DNA of 64,000 nt from assembly GCA_965178125.1 (NCBI GenBank), contig OZ237759.1, positions 496,001-560,000 of the forward strand, written 5' to 3'. The notes under the pieces are model-generated. The model saw nothing but the letters and a program-made list of their open reading frames with translations. It was not told where the DNA came from and did not search any database. Shown here in pieces: positions 25,029 to 35,695 of this stretch; position 1 is the first letter of the stretch; the number at the start of each line of letters is the position of its first letter. Source of the stretch: Bilabrum cf. latius (lineage: Eukaryota > Bigyra: Bicosoecida > Bigyra > Bicosoecida). Both the position numbers and the translations under genes were made by a program.

Positions 25029-27201
25029 CTCACAGTCATCGTATGTAGTGCCACCGTCATCCTCGTTGTCCAGGGTCGTTAGTCAGGACTCGAAGTCTGC
25101 CGTGGTGTTGGAATCCACCATTGCCCATTCGCCTATCCACGCTGCGATGGGGCCGCACACGAGCCCACGGATGGGCTTGCTGCCGCCGAAGGTGATTGTA
25201 GTCCCTAGCAGCCCCAACACGACGGACAGCACTGGATCGGTCGCTTCCAACGATGAGTCTGACAGGCGTGCATTGCCGCTGTAGTTTCGAGACACTCTGT
25301 GGCAGGGTGACGCGCCATAGTCAGAGCAGGCGCAGCCCGAGCAGCAGCAGCAGCACCGGGCACACAAGGAGCGCCAGGAGATGGAAAGGCGCAAGCAGAA
25401 CCAATCGGAGCAGCTGTTGCGAGCACAGGAGCTACAACGACAGCAGCAAGAGCGGCAACAGCACGAGCTAAAGATGAAACTAGAGCAATAGAAAGTTGAG
25501 CAGCAGGAGCAGCAGAGGGCGCAACAGAAGCAGCAGCAGGAGTACTCGCAGATGGCACTGGCGCCCATCCCACCTCCTCTTCCACCCTCCCCGAACGAGG
25601 GAGCAACTGTTGCATCTTCAACTGGACCAGATGGTCGTGCTGCCTCCACAACCCAACAGCACCACGCTGGCACGGCCTCATCTGGAAGCGGGCCTTCGAA
25701 TGCTCGCCCGGCATATGCATCTGACATGTCGCCCACCGTCGGAAATTCTTCCTCTGCTACTAGCAGGCGACCCACGGTCACATTTGAGCAGTCGAGTCCG
25801 ATCGGCAGCAAGCGAACCCGGCCTCTCTCCACTGGAGGGACCAACGGGAGCGCAGCTGCTCAGAAGTTCCTGCTGCTAGACCCTGCAGCATCAGCTGGCG
25901 GCACTACGACCTCGAGCAAGCCCAAGACCAAGCCGCATGGGACTGCCACCGGGAAGAAGAAGAAGGCCACTGCCGCAGCCAGTCGCCCCACTAGGACGTA
26001 CTCGACGCGTCCTCGCAATATGTCCATCGTGCAACGGCTCCAGCTGTCGTCGGGCAAGGGGCCCAAGGACGCCGGTGATGCTGTGGCACCCCGTAGTAAG
26101 CGCCCCAGGATCTCTGCAGAGTCCAGCACGAGAGACCGCATCCAGAACCTGACCATCGCAAGCACGCCAAGTGCTACATACGCACCACGTGCAGGAGCGG
26201 GAGCAGGAGCAGACTCTTGCCAAAGGTTCCCAGTTTCGCACCAGACGTCGCAGGCATCTGGCTGGAACGCGATTCTCGATCCGAACTCGATATCAACCGC
26301 CCCAGTCCCAGGCTCTCCAGAATTGGATATGGTAGGCGCACTCAAAGGGCTGCAGGCACTGTCCAGCGTTGCGAACAAGAAGCAGGTCAATGCGGCATCC
26401 GCCAAGAGTGCTCAAGCCGGCGGGCGAGCAGCAGCCGGCCTCGCCAACGGCGCTAGACAGGGCAAGCCAGTGTCAAAGGGTGCCGGGCCTGTCGTCATAG
26501 TTCAAAGCGGTCAAGGGCAGGCAGGTGCTGCAGGTGCTGGCCGACGTGTAATTGTCGTCACTAGCTCTGGACAATTCATCGTGAGCAGCAACTCTTCGCA
26601 CATGCAGAGCGTTGCGGCTCAGCAAGTCCCGTTGCACCCGGCGACAGGTGGGGTGCCCCAAACATAGAAAGGGGCCCAGCTCATGCTAATTCCGAATGAG
26701 CATGTCTCCTAGGTCAGGCAGGCCATTTAGATGCGCCAGGTGCAGCAGGTGCGCCAGGTGCAGCCCATGCAGATGCAGCTGCGACCTGTGCAGATGCCAG
26801 GCCAAGTGCAAGCGACGCAATCCGGATCGATGCAGCAAGTGCAATATGTGCAGGTGCCTCAGGCCTAGCCGTAGTTCGTGCAGATGCAGCAGGTACCAAT
26901 GCAACCCATGCCAATCCAGTCTGTGCCGGTGTAGGGAGCGCAGCCGTATCCTCCTTCCCAGGGATAGGTGCAGTTCTACACCATGCCGCAGCAGGGCAGT
27001 CGAAGTGGGGCCAGCTTCGTCCCACTGTCTGGACCAATGGTGGCACCCGCAGGGCAGCAGATAATCATGCAGCCAATGCACTCAGTGCAGATGGGAGGTG
27101 TCCCAAGCGCACCTGTGCCGTAGCGATTCATCGCTCTCCCATCCGGGGCTGCTGGTCAGGCTCCGCAGCAGGCGATGGGACACTACGTGCTGTAGGGCTA
27201 A
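22949..27201 (+). CDS. Gln-rich protein with duplicated domain and Pro-Ala linker (5' exon missing)
   Basis: The first clear exon begins at an acceptor (TTTGACAG) and runs about 1,417 codons to TAA, with 12 in-frame TAGs. A domain of about 70 residues occurs twice: near the start (IRFDNVVVKER...CAWRAAIR...VVAFRGDDLLAAL) and at 24210-24430 (MLFDNTLLNRS...GWRAAVRR...IVEFRGSDLAAAL). They flank a long Pro-Ala run. A Gln/Glu-rich coiled coil follows at 25300-25550, then basic and Ser-rich sequence (KRTRPLS, TGKKKKATA). The final 180 residues are Gln/Met/Val/Pro-rich, where most TAGs fall among CAG and CAA codons. Composition resembles a transcriptional co-regulator with a glutamine-rich activation domain; that function is inference only. 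The upstream exon is not identified. Confidence 0.82.
23786..24054 (+). repeat. (CACCTG)n hexanucleotide array encoding Pro-Ala
   Basis: About 45 copies of a CACCTG unit, some changed to CACCCG or TACCTG, give an alternating Pro-Ala rod between the two copies of the duplicated domain. All changes seen keep Pro, Ala or a close residue (Val, Thr), so the array is translated and filtered. Confidence 0.95.
24562..24617 (+). repeat. Second, shorter (CACCTG)n array
   Basis: About nine CACCTG units, again encoding Pro-Ala, follow the second domain copy. The pattern suggests that domain plus array were duplicated together. Confidence 0.9.
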
Positions 27202-27432
27202 ATGCTCCGGCTGCTGTCATCAGCGGTTAGCAGTGCCTTTTCAATTTACTGACTTTTGGCCGACCCGGACCTGGTGTAGACTAGAATTGATGACCTGGTC
27301 CAGAGCCTGGTTGATCTTTTGTCAAAAATATCAAGACAATTACTCTGCTCAACCCCAAACAGAATTTGACCTAGCACCCTCGGATTCCATCCGACCCCAA
27401 AACTACTATCCAATCGGGATCCGGTGTGCAAA

Positions 27433-29115
27433 TTACGGGCTACCGTCCACGAGGATCTGCGCCACCTTGGCTCTCGTCTCCATCACGGCCACGGGGTCTT
27501 CCTAAAAGTCCTTCGGGCCCTTCACCACCTCCTGAGCCAGCTGTGCCACCATGGCGGGGTTCTTATTGGCAGCGAGCTTCAGCAGCTCCACGTCCTCCAG
27601 CCCGTCCCTAATGGTCTCGTACCGGATGGAGGAGATCGGGCCGTCCACGCCGGGCATGATGAACGACCCGTCACCGTTCGCGAACAAGTCTTGACGCGGA
27701 TACCAGATAAAGTTGGCGGCATCCCACTGCAGCAGCCTGGGGTCGTTCTTGACGTTGCCGTCGGCCGGTGCGAGCGGGCGGGCGAACCCGTGCGGTAGCG
27801 GATACGTCACGCCTACATCGTTCACGTAGCCGCTCACGAATGACGGATACGGGCCCCAGTTTCTCCATATATCAACGCCGTAGTACAGCATGCCAGTGGC
27901 ATGGTTCTGCCACGACAACCAGAAGAGCTGCCTAACCTGCGCCAGCGGTCGCTCGATGAACGTGTTCAGGTAACCCGCATCAGTTGGATTTACGCACCAG
28001 TACTGCCAGTACTCGTGACCCGCTGCCACCCACCGCTGCCGCATGGTTTCGTTGTGCGACTAGTACTGCAGGACCCAGATGTCCACCGGGAGATCGTCAG
28101 GCATCTCGGGCCAGTTGAGCACCGCCATCGTGCGCACCTCCGGATAGGCCTTCTTCATGGCTCCGAAAAGCTGCCTCACCTAGGGCTCGCACGAGATCGG
28201 ATTCTCGTCGAAGCCATACGCGATCAGCTTGTCCGACAGCCCCTTTGCCCGCATCGCCTCCACAGTGGGCTTCACTAGGGCCAGCATCGCGTCCACGTAC
28301 GCCTGCGAGTAGTTCGCGCACGACCCCTACACGCCTCCCGTGTGCGCGCGGCGGGGGGCCGGCTCTCCAGTGAGGGCCTGGGGCACGTTCTACACGTCGA
28401 TGAGGTTGAGGTGCCGGGCACCAAGAGAAGCCAGAAGCTCCAAGGTGGCGGGATCCCGCGGATGAGAGAGGTATACCATGTCTCCCTGCATGCGATGGTC
28501 CTGCGTGAACCGCGCCCACTGCTCCTGGACCGGCATGGGGGTGACACTGGAGCCGTTGCCGTACAGTCTGTTGATGTCTCCATCCTCCAAGCCAATCTGA
28601 AATGAGTTGCCGTATGCTTTCGGGTCCGAGGCTTGCGGAAGGAGGGCTGGGAGAACGACAACATTGATTTGCATGGCTCCGACTCCCTCTGCAAATAGCT
28701 GCACAGGGTACTTTCCGGGCTATGCATTAGCCCATGGCTTGAATGAAACCCAGAGAGCCTGAGGAGCCCCATACATGACCGGAAATGTGTAGTTTCCGCC
28801 GCTTGGCAGCGTTGACTTGGGCTACAGCAAGGGCTCAGCATGCCAACCGGAGTTGCTACCGGCGTATAGCGATGTGTACTGCGTGTACACGAAGCCAACT
28901 CTAGCAACCTACATGTCAAAGGCTTCGTTAGGGGCCGTGAAATTCACAGTGGCAGTCCCAGTGACTGAAGGCTCGAATAGAAGCTGTACCGGCTCAGTCT
29001 CGTTCTACAGCGCGTAAACGGTCGTTTCTGCTCCAATTCCAATGTCTGCACATGTATCATTGAGACTGTATTTCAGCAGGGTTGGAATAACGCACGCGAC
29101 CGAAAAAGCCACCAT
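27433..29115 (-). CDS. GH123-like (DUF4091) glycoside hydrolase
   Basis: One frame of 560 residues with nine in-frame TAGs, ending in TAA. The C-terminal half matches the DUF4091/GH123 catalytic family: NLIDV, IAYGFDENP (the Asp-Glu pair fits the catalytic pair of GH123 beta-N-acetylgalactosaminidases), VDIWVLQY, QLFWLSWQN and the C-terminal ISSIRYETIRDGLEDVELLKL. The N-terminal half has beta-sandwich-like sequence ending in WANAQPGKYPVQLF, typical of the accessory domain. The chosen ATG (29113-29115) begins MVAFSVACVIPTLLKYS, a plausible signal peptide; the frame stays open upstream, so an earlier start or upstream exon is possible. Substrate is not determinable. The gene converges on the Gln-rich gene, 231 bases away. 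Confidence 0.85.
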
Positions 29116-30188
29116 GTTGGATCCCGGATTGTCCGGCTAGCCAGGTTTTGCATTTGTGCGGAACCAACTGCCAGTGCTCGCGCCGCGGCGCCACTCATCC
29201 GGCAGTGGGCCGCACTGATCTTGCCGTCCGGGAGAGACGACCGCGTCTCTTTGCATGCGCGACAATGCATGCCTCTTCAGATACTTATACCAAGGGAGTG
29301 TGTGATGCTTTGGACGAAAGACTGAAAGTAGGAGGGGTGGTGAGCCGGCGCACCTCGCGGCATGCTCGAGCCTTGTCTGAGCTGGGAGATTTATTGCTCT
29401 CTATTGTTGTCGATCTCATTGTAGACATAGACATAGCTATAGAAATCTTGATTCGGGACAGGGGCAAGCAGGAGGACATCCGGGTGAGTCACATGCAGGG
29501 CTCGAGCTAGGTCGCACAACGGAACCTGCAGCAGGGTAGCGCACATCGAGTCGCTTGCAGCCCTGACTTGCCACGGGACCCACCGGGTGCTACCCAGCCC
29601 TGACTTGCCACGGGACCCACCGGGTGCTTCCCAGCCCTGACTTGCCACGGGACCCATCGGGTGCTACCCAGCCCTGACTTGCCACGGGACCCATCGGGTG
29701 CTACCCAGCCCTGACTTGCCATGGTACCCATCGGGTGCCACCCAGCCCTGACTTGCCGTGGAACCCATCGGGTGCTTCCCAGCCCTGACTTGCCACGGGA
29801 CCCATCGGGTGCTACCCAGCCCTGACTTGCCGTGGTACCGAGCGAAACCATTATTTTCATTCTAGAAACAGTTTCGCAGGACCTCGCACTTGCCCTCACC
29901 CTGGTCATGTTTCAGCTGTCCGTCCTTCCGGCTTACGAGAGCTGGTTTGCATTTATTCCCGTACCCGCCGCTTCTGGTATTGTTAATACCTCATCAACTA
30001 TTATATCATTATCTAAGCCCTTCTCCTTATCTCCACTGCGCCCGCGTCTTGTCGATTAGCCCAAGCACTGCGTTCGGCGCGCGACTTCAGCCAACCCAGG
30101 TGCGAGCTCATCACGAGCGATTAGCATTAGTCCAAAACCATCACCGACCATAAGACCTGGGATCCGAATTCGCTGAAGCGGACACGGC
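29116..30188. other. Intergenic region holding a minisatellite
   Basis: No supported gene apart from possible 5' sequence of the GH123-like gene. The minisatellite at 29557-29840 is described separately. The remainder, 29841-30188, has only short open stretches. Confidence 0.5.
29557..29840. repeat. 37-bp minisatellite, 7-8 copies
   Basis: A unit built on CCCTGACTTGCCACGGGACC followed by CA(C/T)CGGGTGCT(A/T)CCCAG repeats head to tail with a period of 37 bases. Copies differ at a few fixed positions (CACGGG/CGTGGA; GCTACC/GCTTCC), as expected for unequal exchange. There are no unique spacers, so it is not CRISPR. Confidence 0.92.
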
Positions 30189-32028
30189 TCAGCAGTCGTC
30201 GCACTCCGTTCCGTATGCCACTTGGCACACAAAGTCCATCCAACCCACTGCAAACTCCACGGGGGCCAGGAAGAGCTCAAAGATGTCCATGACAGCACAC
30301 CCGCACCAGTCCCTTTCGCAGTCCTCAATCGCCGCTCCGCAGCATTCTTCATCTTCACAAATAATGCATGGCATGCATACTAACATGAACGGCGTCAGCA
30401 ATACCATGCTCACCATTATGATGAAGACAAGAAGCAGCTGAATGATTCTGCGCGGGATCCACGGTGAAAACGGAACGAAATACCAACGCATCATATTCAT
30501 CCAGGCACGTCTCATGCGCAACAGCCTAGGCGAGAGGTGTGCAACGCAACTCACGGTGCCAGCACGAACCACAGAGGCCACAATGACCTGCAGCAAGCCA
30601 TTCGAGCTTCATGCGTCGCTGCGTCTGCCTCGATCTGAGCGTCTGTCCGGAACCGGCTCCTTGCCGCTCCACCAGTCATCTGCATGCCCGGACAGCCCCG
30701 CGGATTGTTCATGCTAAAGTGCTGCCCGACAGATTCAGTGGCCCCGCGACCGATGCGTCGCGTGCACAGCCAGCAGAATTCAACCCCGCAGCGGCACGTC
30801 ATCTGCGACTCATCTTAGAAACATTACACTACAATAAGTGCGCAGCGAACACAGCAAATGAAGCAGTATATTAAACAGATTGTGTGGGCTCACGTGGTTG
30901 CAACCTGCAAGAGTATCGTACAAGCAAATGGCTCCAGATGCGGTGAATGGCTTGTTGGGGCTGTACCGCACACGTCACCACATAGTAACTGACAAGGGCA
31001 AGTGCAGCAAGTTTCTCACCTGATCGCTTGTTCACATGCAGCCCGCACCCGGGGCATTCGCACGTAGTGCGGCTTAGCACCGAATTGCTTGCCTGCTCTG
31101 CGCGGACCGACCGTCGCAAGTACTGGTCGCACGTCTCCTTGTCGGGGTCGTGCTGCGACCCATGGTGGAAGCAGTACTTCGTGCTACAATTTGAGCACAG
31201 CATCTTCGGCGATGTTTCCGGATTGCCCTCATTCAAGAAGCCGCACTTGGGACACGCCGCGTGCTTCCCCGACTGCTGCTTGGCGAACCGGCTGTACCTC
31301 TGGAACAGAGGACCCTCGGCCCCCTCGGGGTCGATGGCCGATACGTCCAGGGGCGAGAAGGGAGCCTGGCACTCGTCCCCGATGGGACACGTCATCTCCC
31401 GGATGGCTCCTCCCCCCGACATGTAAGCAGACACGTACCCGCGCATGCACTGCTTGCACACGACGTGGGTCGCATCGGGGCAGGCGCGCAGGTGATACCC
31501 GTCAGGCTCGGGCAGGTTGCCGAAGCAGATTGGACTGCAAATACAACAACAAGAGAGTATTACATAGCAAGCTGGTGTCTGCAATAGCAACGCATTTGAG
31601 ATGCTTGATACTTCGAAAACACAACGACGTTGGATCGACCTCACCAAAGGAATGTATTGACCGGCTCCTAGGTAAAATCTTCAGCATTCTACCGATGAAT
31701 CAAAGAGCGGATAGAACTAGTCAAGAAAATGCGCCTACGGCTTCCCGTGGCCGCATGTCCCGCAGAGTCGCTGCTTCTGGTGCTGCCGCTACTGGTAGCA
31801 CGCTAGAATCCAGCAGCATATGCAGCACTAGGCGCTGCTGCAGCACCAACGGGAACCCGCGGGGCACTGCCACTTGCTGCTGTTCCATACGCAAGGTTAG
31901 CTTGGGGGGCATCGCCTGGGGTACTTGCACCTTGCCCAGCAGCACTCATTCCATCTCCAGTGCCTGGGGCAGATCCCCATTCAGCTATAGATGCAGCTAC
32001 ATATGCACGAGATTCTTCACTATTCTCT
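30189..32028 (-). CDS. RBR (RING-IBR) E3 ubiquitin ligase, copy A
   Basis: Exons: 32028-31645, 31534-31020, an 11-base micro-exon 30904-30894, 30802-30588 and 30447-30189, ending in TGA; a short 5' exon is missing. Exon ends give FLCPICFGNLPEPDGYH (RING1), then cysteine pairs ACPKCGF and CSNC, CECPGCGLHVNKRSGCNH joined by the micro-exon to MTCRCGVEFCWLC. RBR ligases pass ubiquitin from E2 through a catalytic Cys; the candidate is in the FCWLC segment. The C-terminus has a hydrophobic segment (IIQLLLVFIIMVSMVLLTPF) and a Cys-rich tail (CEDEECCGAAIEDCERDWC), suggesting membrane anchoring. Three in-frame TAGs lie in the Ser-rich N-terminal exon. Exon sizes match copy C exactly for the two internal coding exons and the micro-exon. 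Confidence 0.85.
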
Positions 32029-32774
32029 CTGTAGAAAGACATGAAATGGGTTAGCAAGCGGCGTGAATGTGTTTTCTTTGACTTTTCCGTGACAATTATA
32101 AACCGGAAATAGCATGTGCCACACTGGTCGCCAGCAGACCCCGGCGCCGGGGGGGGGGAGGCGCCGGATGCCGGGGGCCCCGGCGGTCCCCAGGAAGGGC
32201 CGATCGCCGCCCCCCCCCCCAGATCTCGTCCCACATTGCGCCAATTGAATAAATAAAGGCATATTTGATATTTACATACAAATAAAAGCTATATACTATG
32301 CTAGTATATGCTCACATCGCCTCCAAGATGATGTTCTGGAGGTGGTCTGATATCATTACGCAACTGCCCAAATCTGTATTGTTCCAGATTTACCATCTTC
32401 CGAGGTTGCGACCAGTGGATTCTCAATTTGCGCTGACGACGTCCTCCAGCTATCATCGACTCAATATGGGCGATACAAAAGGGAGAATAGGCAGTATTCA
32501 TTTCAAAGTTCAAACAAATACCATGATTTCCAAAATAGAAGCTGTTTCAGCCTGTAAGGCCAGAATCGGGGTGCATGACTGCAGCAGGAGGGGGGGGGCG
32601 CTGGCTGGGGGCATTTGAGGTCGATGGACACCCCCCTCCCACTCGTCACATGGCACCCAAACTGCGCCTCCCCCCCCCGCCGGGGTCTGGTCGCCAGAAG
32701 ACTGGGTGGCTGGCGAGGAGAGTTCTGTGCGAATCAGAAAGGGTACGCATCAACGCATTTATTTGCGAGCTTGT
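32029..32774. other. Non-coding stretch with G/C homopolymer tracts
   Basis: Expected to contain the promoter and missing first exon of RBR copy A. Two unusual zones of long C- and G-runs lie at about 32146-32221 and 32588-32693. No gene is supported. Confidence 0.5.
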
Positions 32775-34061
32775 TCACCGAAAACACGCTTCTGCAGCAT
32801 CCACGATGAAGGCGAGCACTGTGGCAATCCCGGAGGAAACCATCGCCCCCTTTGTGTACAGCAGCTCTGTAGCCTCATCGATGGAGGGGATGGGGAACAG
32901 CGTTGGGATTGCTATGAACACAATGCCAGCGATCATGCCAGCCAGCAGAGCCACGGACCCGCTGGCAATGAATGTATCCACGAGCATTCGGGTGCAGCAG
33001 TTGGGCGGGGACCCTCGACTGCCCCCACTCGATCGTTTGTCGCCGTCCATGTACATGAGGCCCAAAGGCATGATAATAACGGCAAACACGTACATGGGAC
33101 ACACGAACAGGGGCCATGGTGGGTCCCTGCCCCCAAACAGGAAGCTGGACCGAAGGCCAGGCAGCAGCTCCTCCGCCAAAAACCCCGACACGATCAAATT
33201 GACCGCCAGATACGTCACGGCTGTGCTTAAAATTGTCGCCATGATCCCGGCGCCCGTGCAGCTGGCGCAGCAGCACACATCGTAGTCAGTATCGGGCTAC
33301 CTGCTGGAGCGCTCATCCTTGCCACCTTCCTGCGCCTGTTCGAATTTGTCCTGTATTCTTCTAGAAATGGCCGCAAAGATCCAGTTTAAGCTGACAGACT
33401 GAAATGTCACTGCGATGGCGGTCACGATTCCAATGGCCAGGTACAGGCCGGGCCGCGATGGTTCCCTGGCCACACCATACCCAACAGGCACACCCAATGG
33501 GATAGTGCCAGATGACCCATACACGAACTCACTCGCATCTGCGAGACACCTGTTGGTGGCGATCCCGCCGAACACAAACATGTTATCATCACTGGACGAA
33601 GACCCGGCTCGATTCCTAGGATCGTGGAGTGGGATGCTGTCAAGCCCAAGCGTGCCATCTTCCTCGCGATCCCAGCAAAGCACAGTAGTGCGATTTTCCA
33701 GAGACTCATCATTCACGATACCATTGATGATGATGGAGCTAAGGTTGCATTGCGGCTCAGACTAGCTAGTTGGAACAGAGAGCACAGCTGGCGTAGGGTC
33801 TCCTCGAGCCGTGAGATCGCTGCACTTCGGCAGTGTATATCCGTCAAAAGTGTGGACCTCAAGAAGTCTGATTTGCATTCCATACGAATTTTCTTGCCCA
33901 TGCAACGGCGCAGCAAGCACGTAGACTAGCGTCCAGACAGGGAGGACCGCAAAACCTGCTTTGGCTATCACACACAGAATTTGTACTACTGATATGCTCG
34001 TCGCGTCAATCTCACGCAGTACCTAACAAAACGAATCACAGCTATCATCCGACTATGACAT
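32775..34061 (-). CDS. Multi-pass membrane protein of unknown function
   Basis: Read with TAG=Gln this is 428 residues from ATG to TGA with four in-frame TAGs (two within the first 13 codons). It starts MSQSDDSCDSFCQVLREIDA. Hydrophobic segments: ISVVQILCVIAKAGFAVLPV running into WTLVYVLAA; LYLAIGIVTAIAVTFQSV; IMATILSTAVTYLAVNLIVS; FVCPMYVFAVIIMPLGLMYM; VALLAGMIAGIVFIAIPTLF; and a final SSGIATVLAFIVDAA. A lumenal-looking domain of about 140 residues between the first two segments carries NLS, NRT and Cys residues. The Gln at 33297 joins the second half to a CCCASC motif. No family recognised. Confidence 0.78.
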
Positions 34062-34429
34062 GATGGCAAACGAAGTTGTAAAAAGCTTTCCAATCGCACT
34101 GAATAGCAGCTGATGCCAACAGCAACTCGAGAATCCGCTCCGAGTCAAATCACTCGTGCGTCGCAGGCCGCCACTGAGTGCGCTCGAGAATGCAAGCGGC
34201 GAAGGCTCTGCGCAACGCCCGAAGCATATACAGCAAGCTCACGCCGGTAAAACTGTGTGGTGCACCAGCTGCCACAATCAGTTGACCTATGCGGGCACGT
34301 GTGCTCGTATTCATCAAAGTCTACACAACCGAGCATCATCCCCAGCTGACTCCCAGGCATCGCTCACCAGGCTGTAGCAACACGAGCTCCTTGGCCGATG
34401 CAGCCCGAGGACCGTGCCCGAGCGTGCTT
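34062..34429. other. Intergenic region
   Basis: Lies between the 3' end of the long disordered-protein gene and the start of the membrane-protein gene, both on the minus strand. Only short open stretches are seen, so it is probably terminator plus promoter. Confidence 0.45.
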
Positions 34430-35656
34430 TCAACCCTTCGTCCCTTGCACCCTGATCGCCTGCAGGGAGCCCATCTCTTGCTCCAAGTGATACAGCCTGA
34501 CCATGGCAGCTGACAGGAACCCAATCACGTCTTCTTCTTGTTCTTGTTCTTGTTCTTTTTGTTCGCGAGAACCGCCCGACGCCTTCACCGCCTGCCCACC
34601 GGGACTAGCCTGCCGCCCCCTTGCCATCACCCGTGCAGCAGCCTCACCCAGCCCGACAGATCCAATCCCAATCTCAGCCCCGGCCCAGGCACCAGCTCCA
34701 GCCAGATCATTCCAGCCCCGAGCACCCGCTGAAATCGGCCATTCAGCATCACCCTGACGCTCCCAGCTCGGCTCGAGGCTGCCGCCATGCGCCGCTGACT
34801 TCGCAATGCCATTCGCATTCATGCTACCATCAGTACCAGTGGTTGCAGACGCACCCTAGCGGTTGCTGGCCCCTAGCCTGATTGATTGCTGGGATCCTGC
34901 TGACGCTGAGCGGGTCCTGCGACCCTGCATTGGCTGGGAATTCGAGCCTGAGCCAGATCCAGCCGGCTGAGCAGCTGCAGCACCATACCAGTGCTGCTAC
35001 GCTTGCCTACCTTGATACGCGCGCGATCTAGACGCATGCGCACTGCCGTGTGATGCACCTCCCGGACCGCCCCTGGCACCCACGTGCAACCCCACGGGCG
35101 AGTGAATGGCTCTCTTGCCACCCACGATCGAGCTTGCCGCGCTCGCCGCAGCACTCGTCGCACCGCGACTCACCCCGCCAAGCGCACCGCTCGTCACACT
35201 CGCCGCACTCATCGCCGTCCCCGCCCTGCTCTTGCCTGCCCGGAGAGCCGCCAGCCCGCCTCGTGACCGCGGGCCTCCAGGCAGCGTGAGTCCGGAAGCA
35301 GAGGACCACAGCCCGCTCCTGCTCCTGCTCCTGCTCCTGCCCGGGCTGTGGCCTTGTTGGTCTGGGTCGGAGGAGGTGGGGCGATGGGTACGCTCTTGTT
35401 CTTGTGCTGAATGATCGCGAGATGGAAGGCACGCCGCAGCGGGGCTGCCACCACCTCGGGGCCGTCTGCCAGCATCGTCACCAGCACCGTCGTGATCGCT
35501 CACATCGCCCTTGCGAGTGTCATGCCCGGTGGCTACGGCATGGTCTGCTGCACCTGCCTGCCCTTTTCCCTCAACGCGGTGTTCCCTCCCTGCCCTGTAC
35601 TCTAGTAAGGATCCGGTGCCTGTGCCTGTGCCAGTGCATGTGCCTGTGCCAGTACA

Positions 35657-35695
<39 letters not shown>

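Noticed and set aside
29557-29840. CRISPR array
   Set aside because: Repeats are contiguous with no unique spacers.
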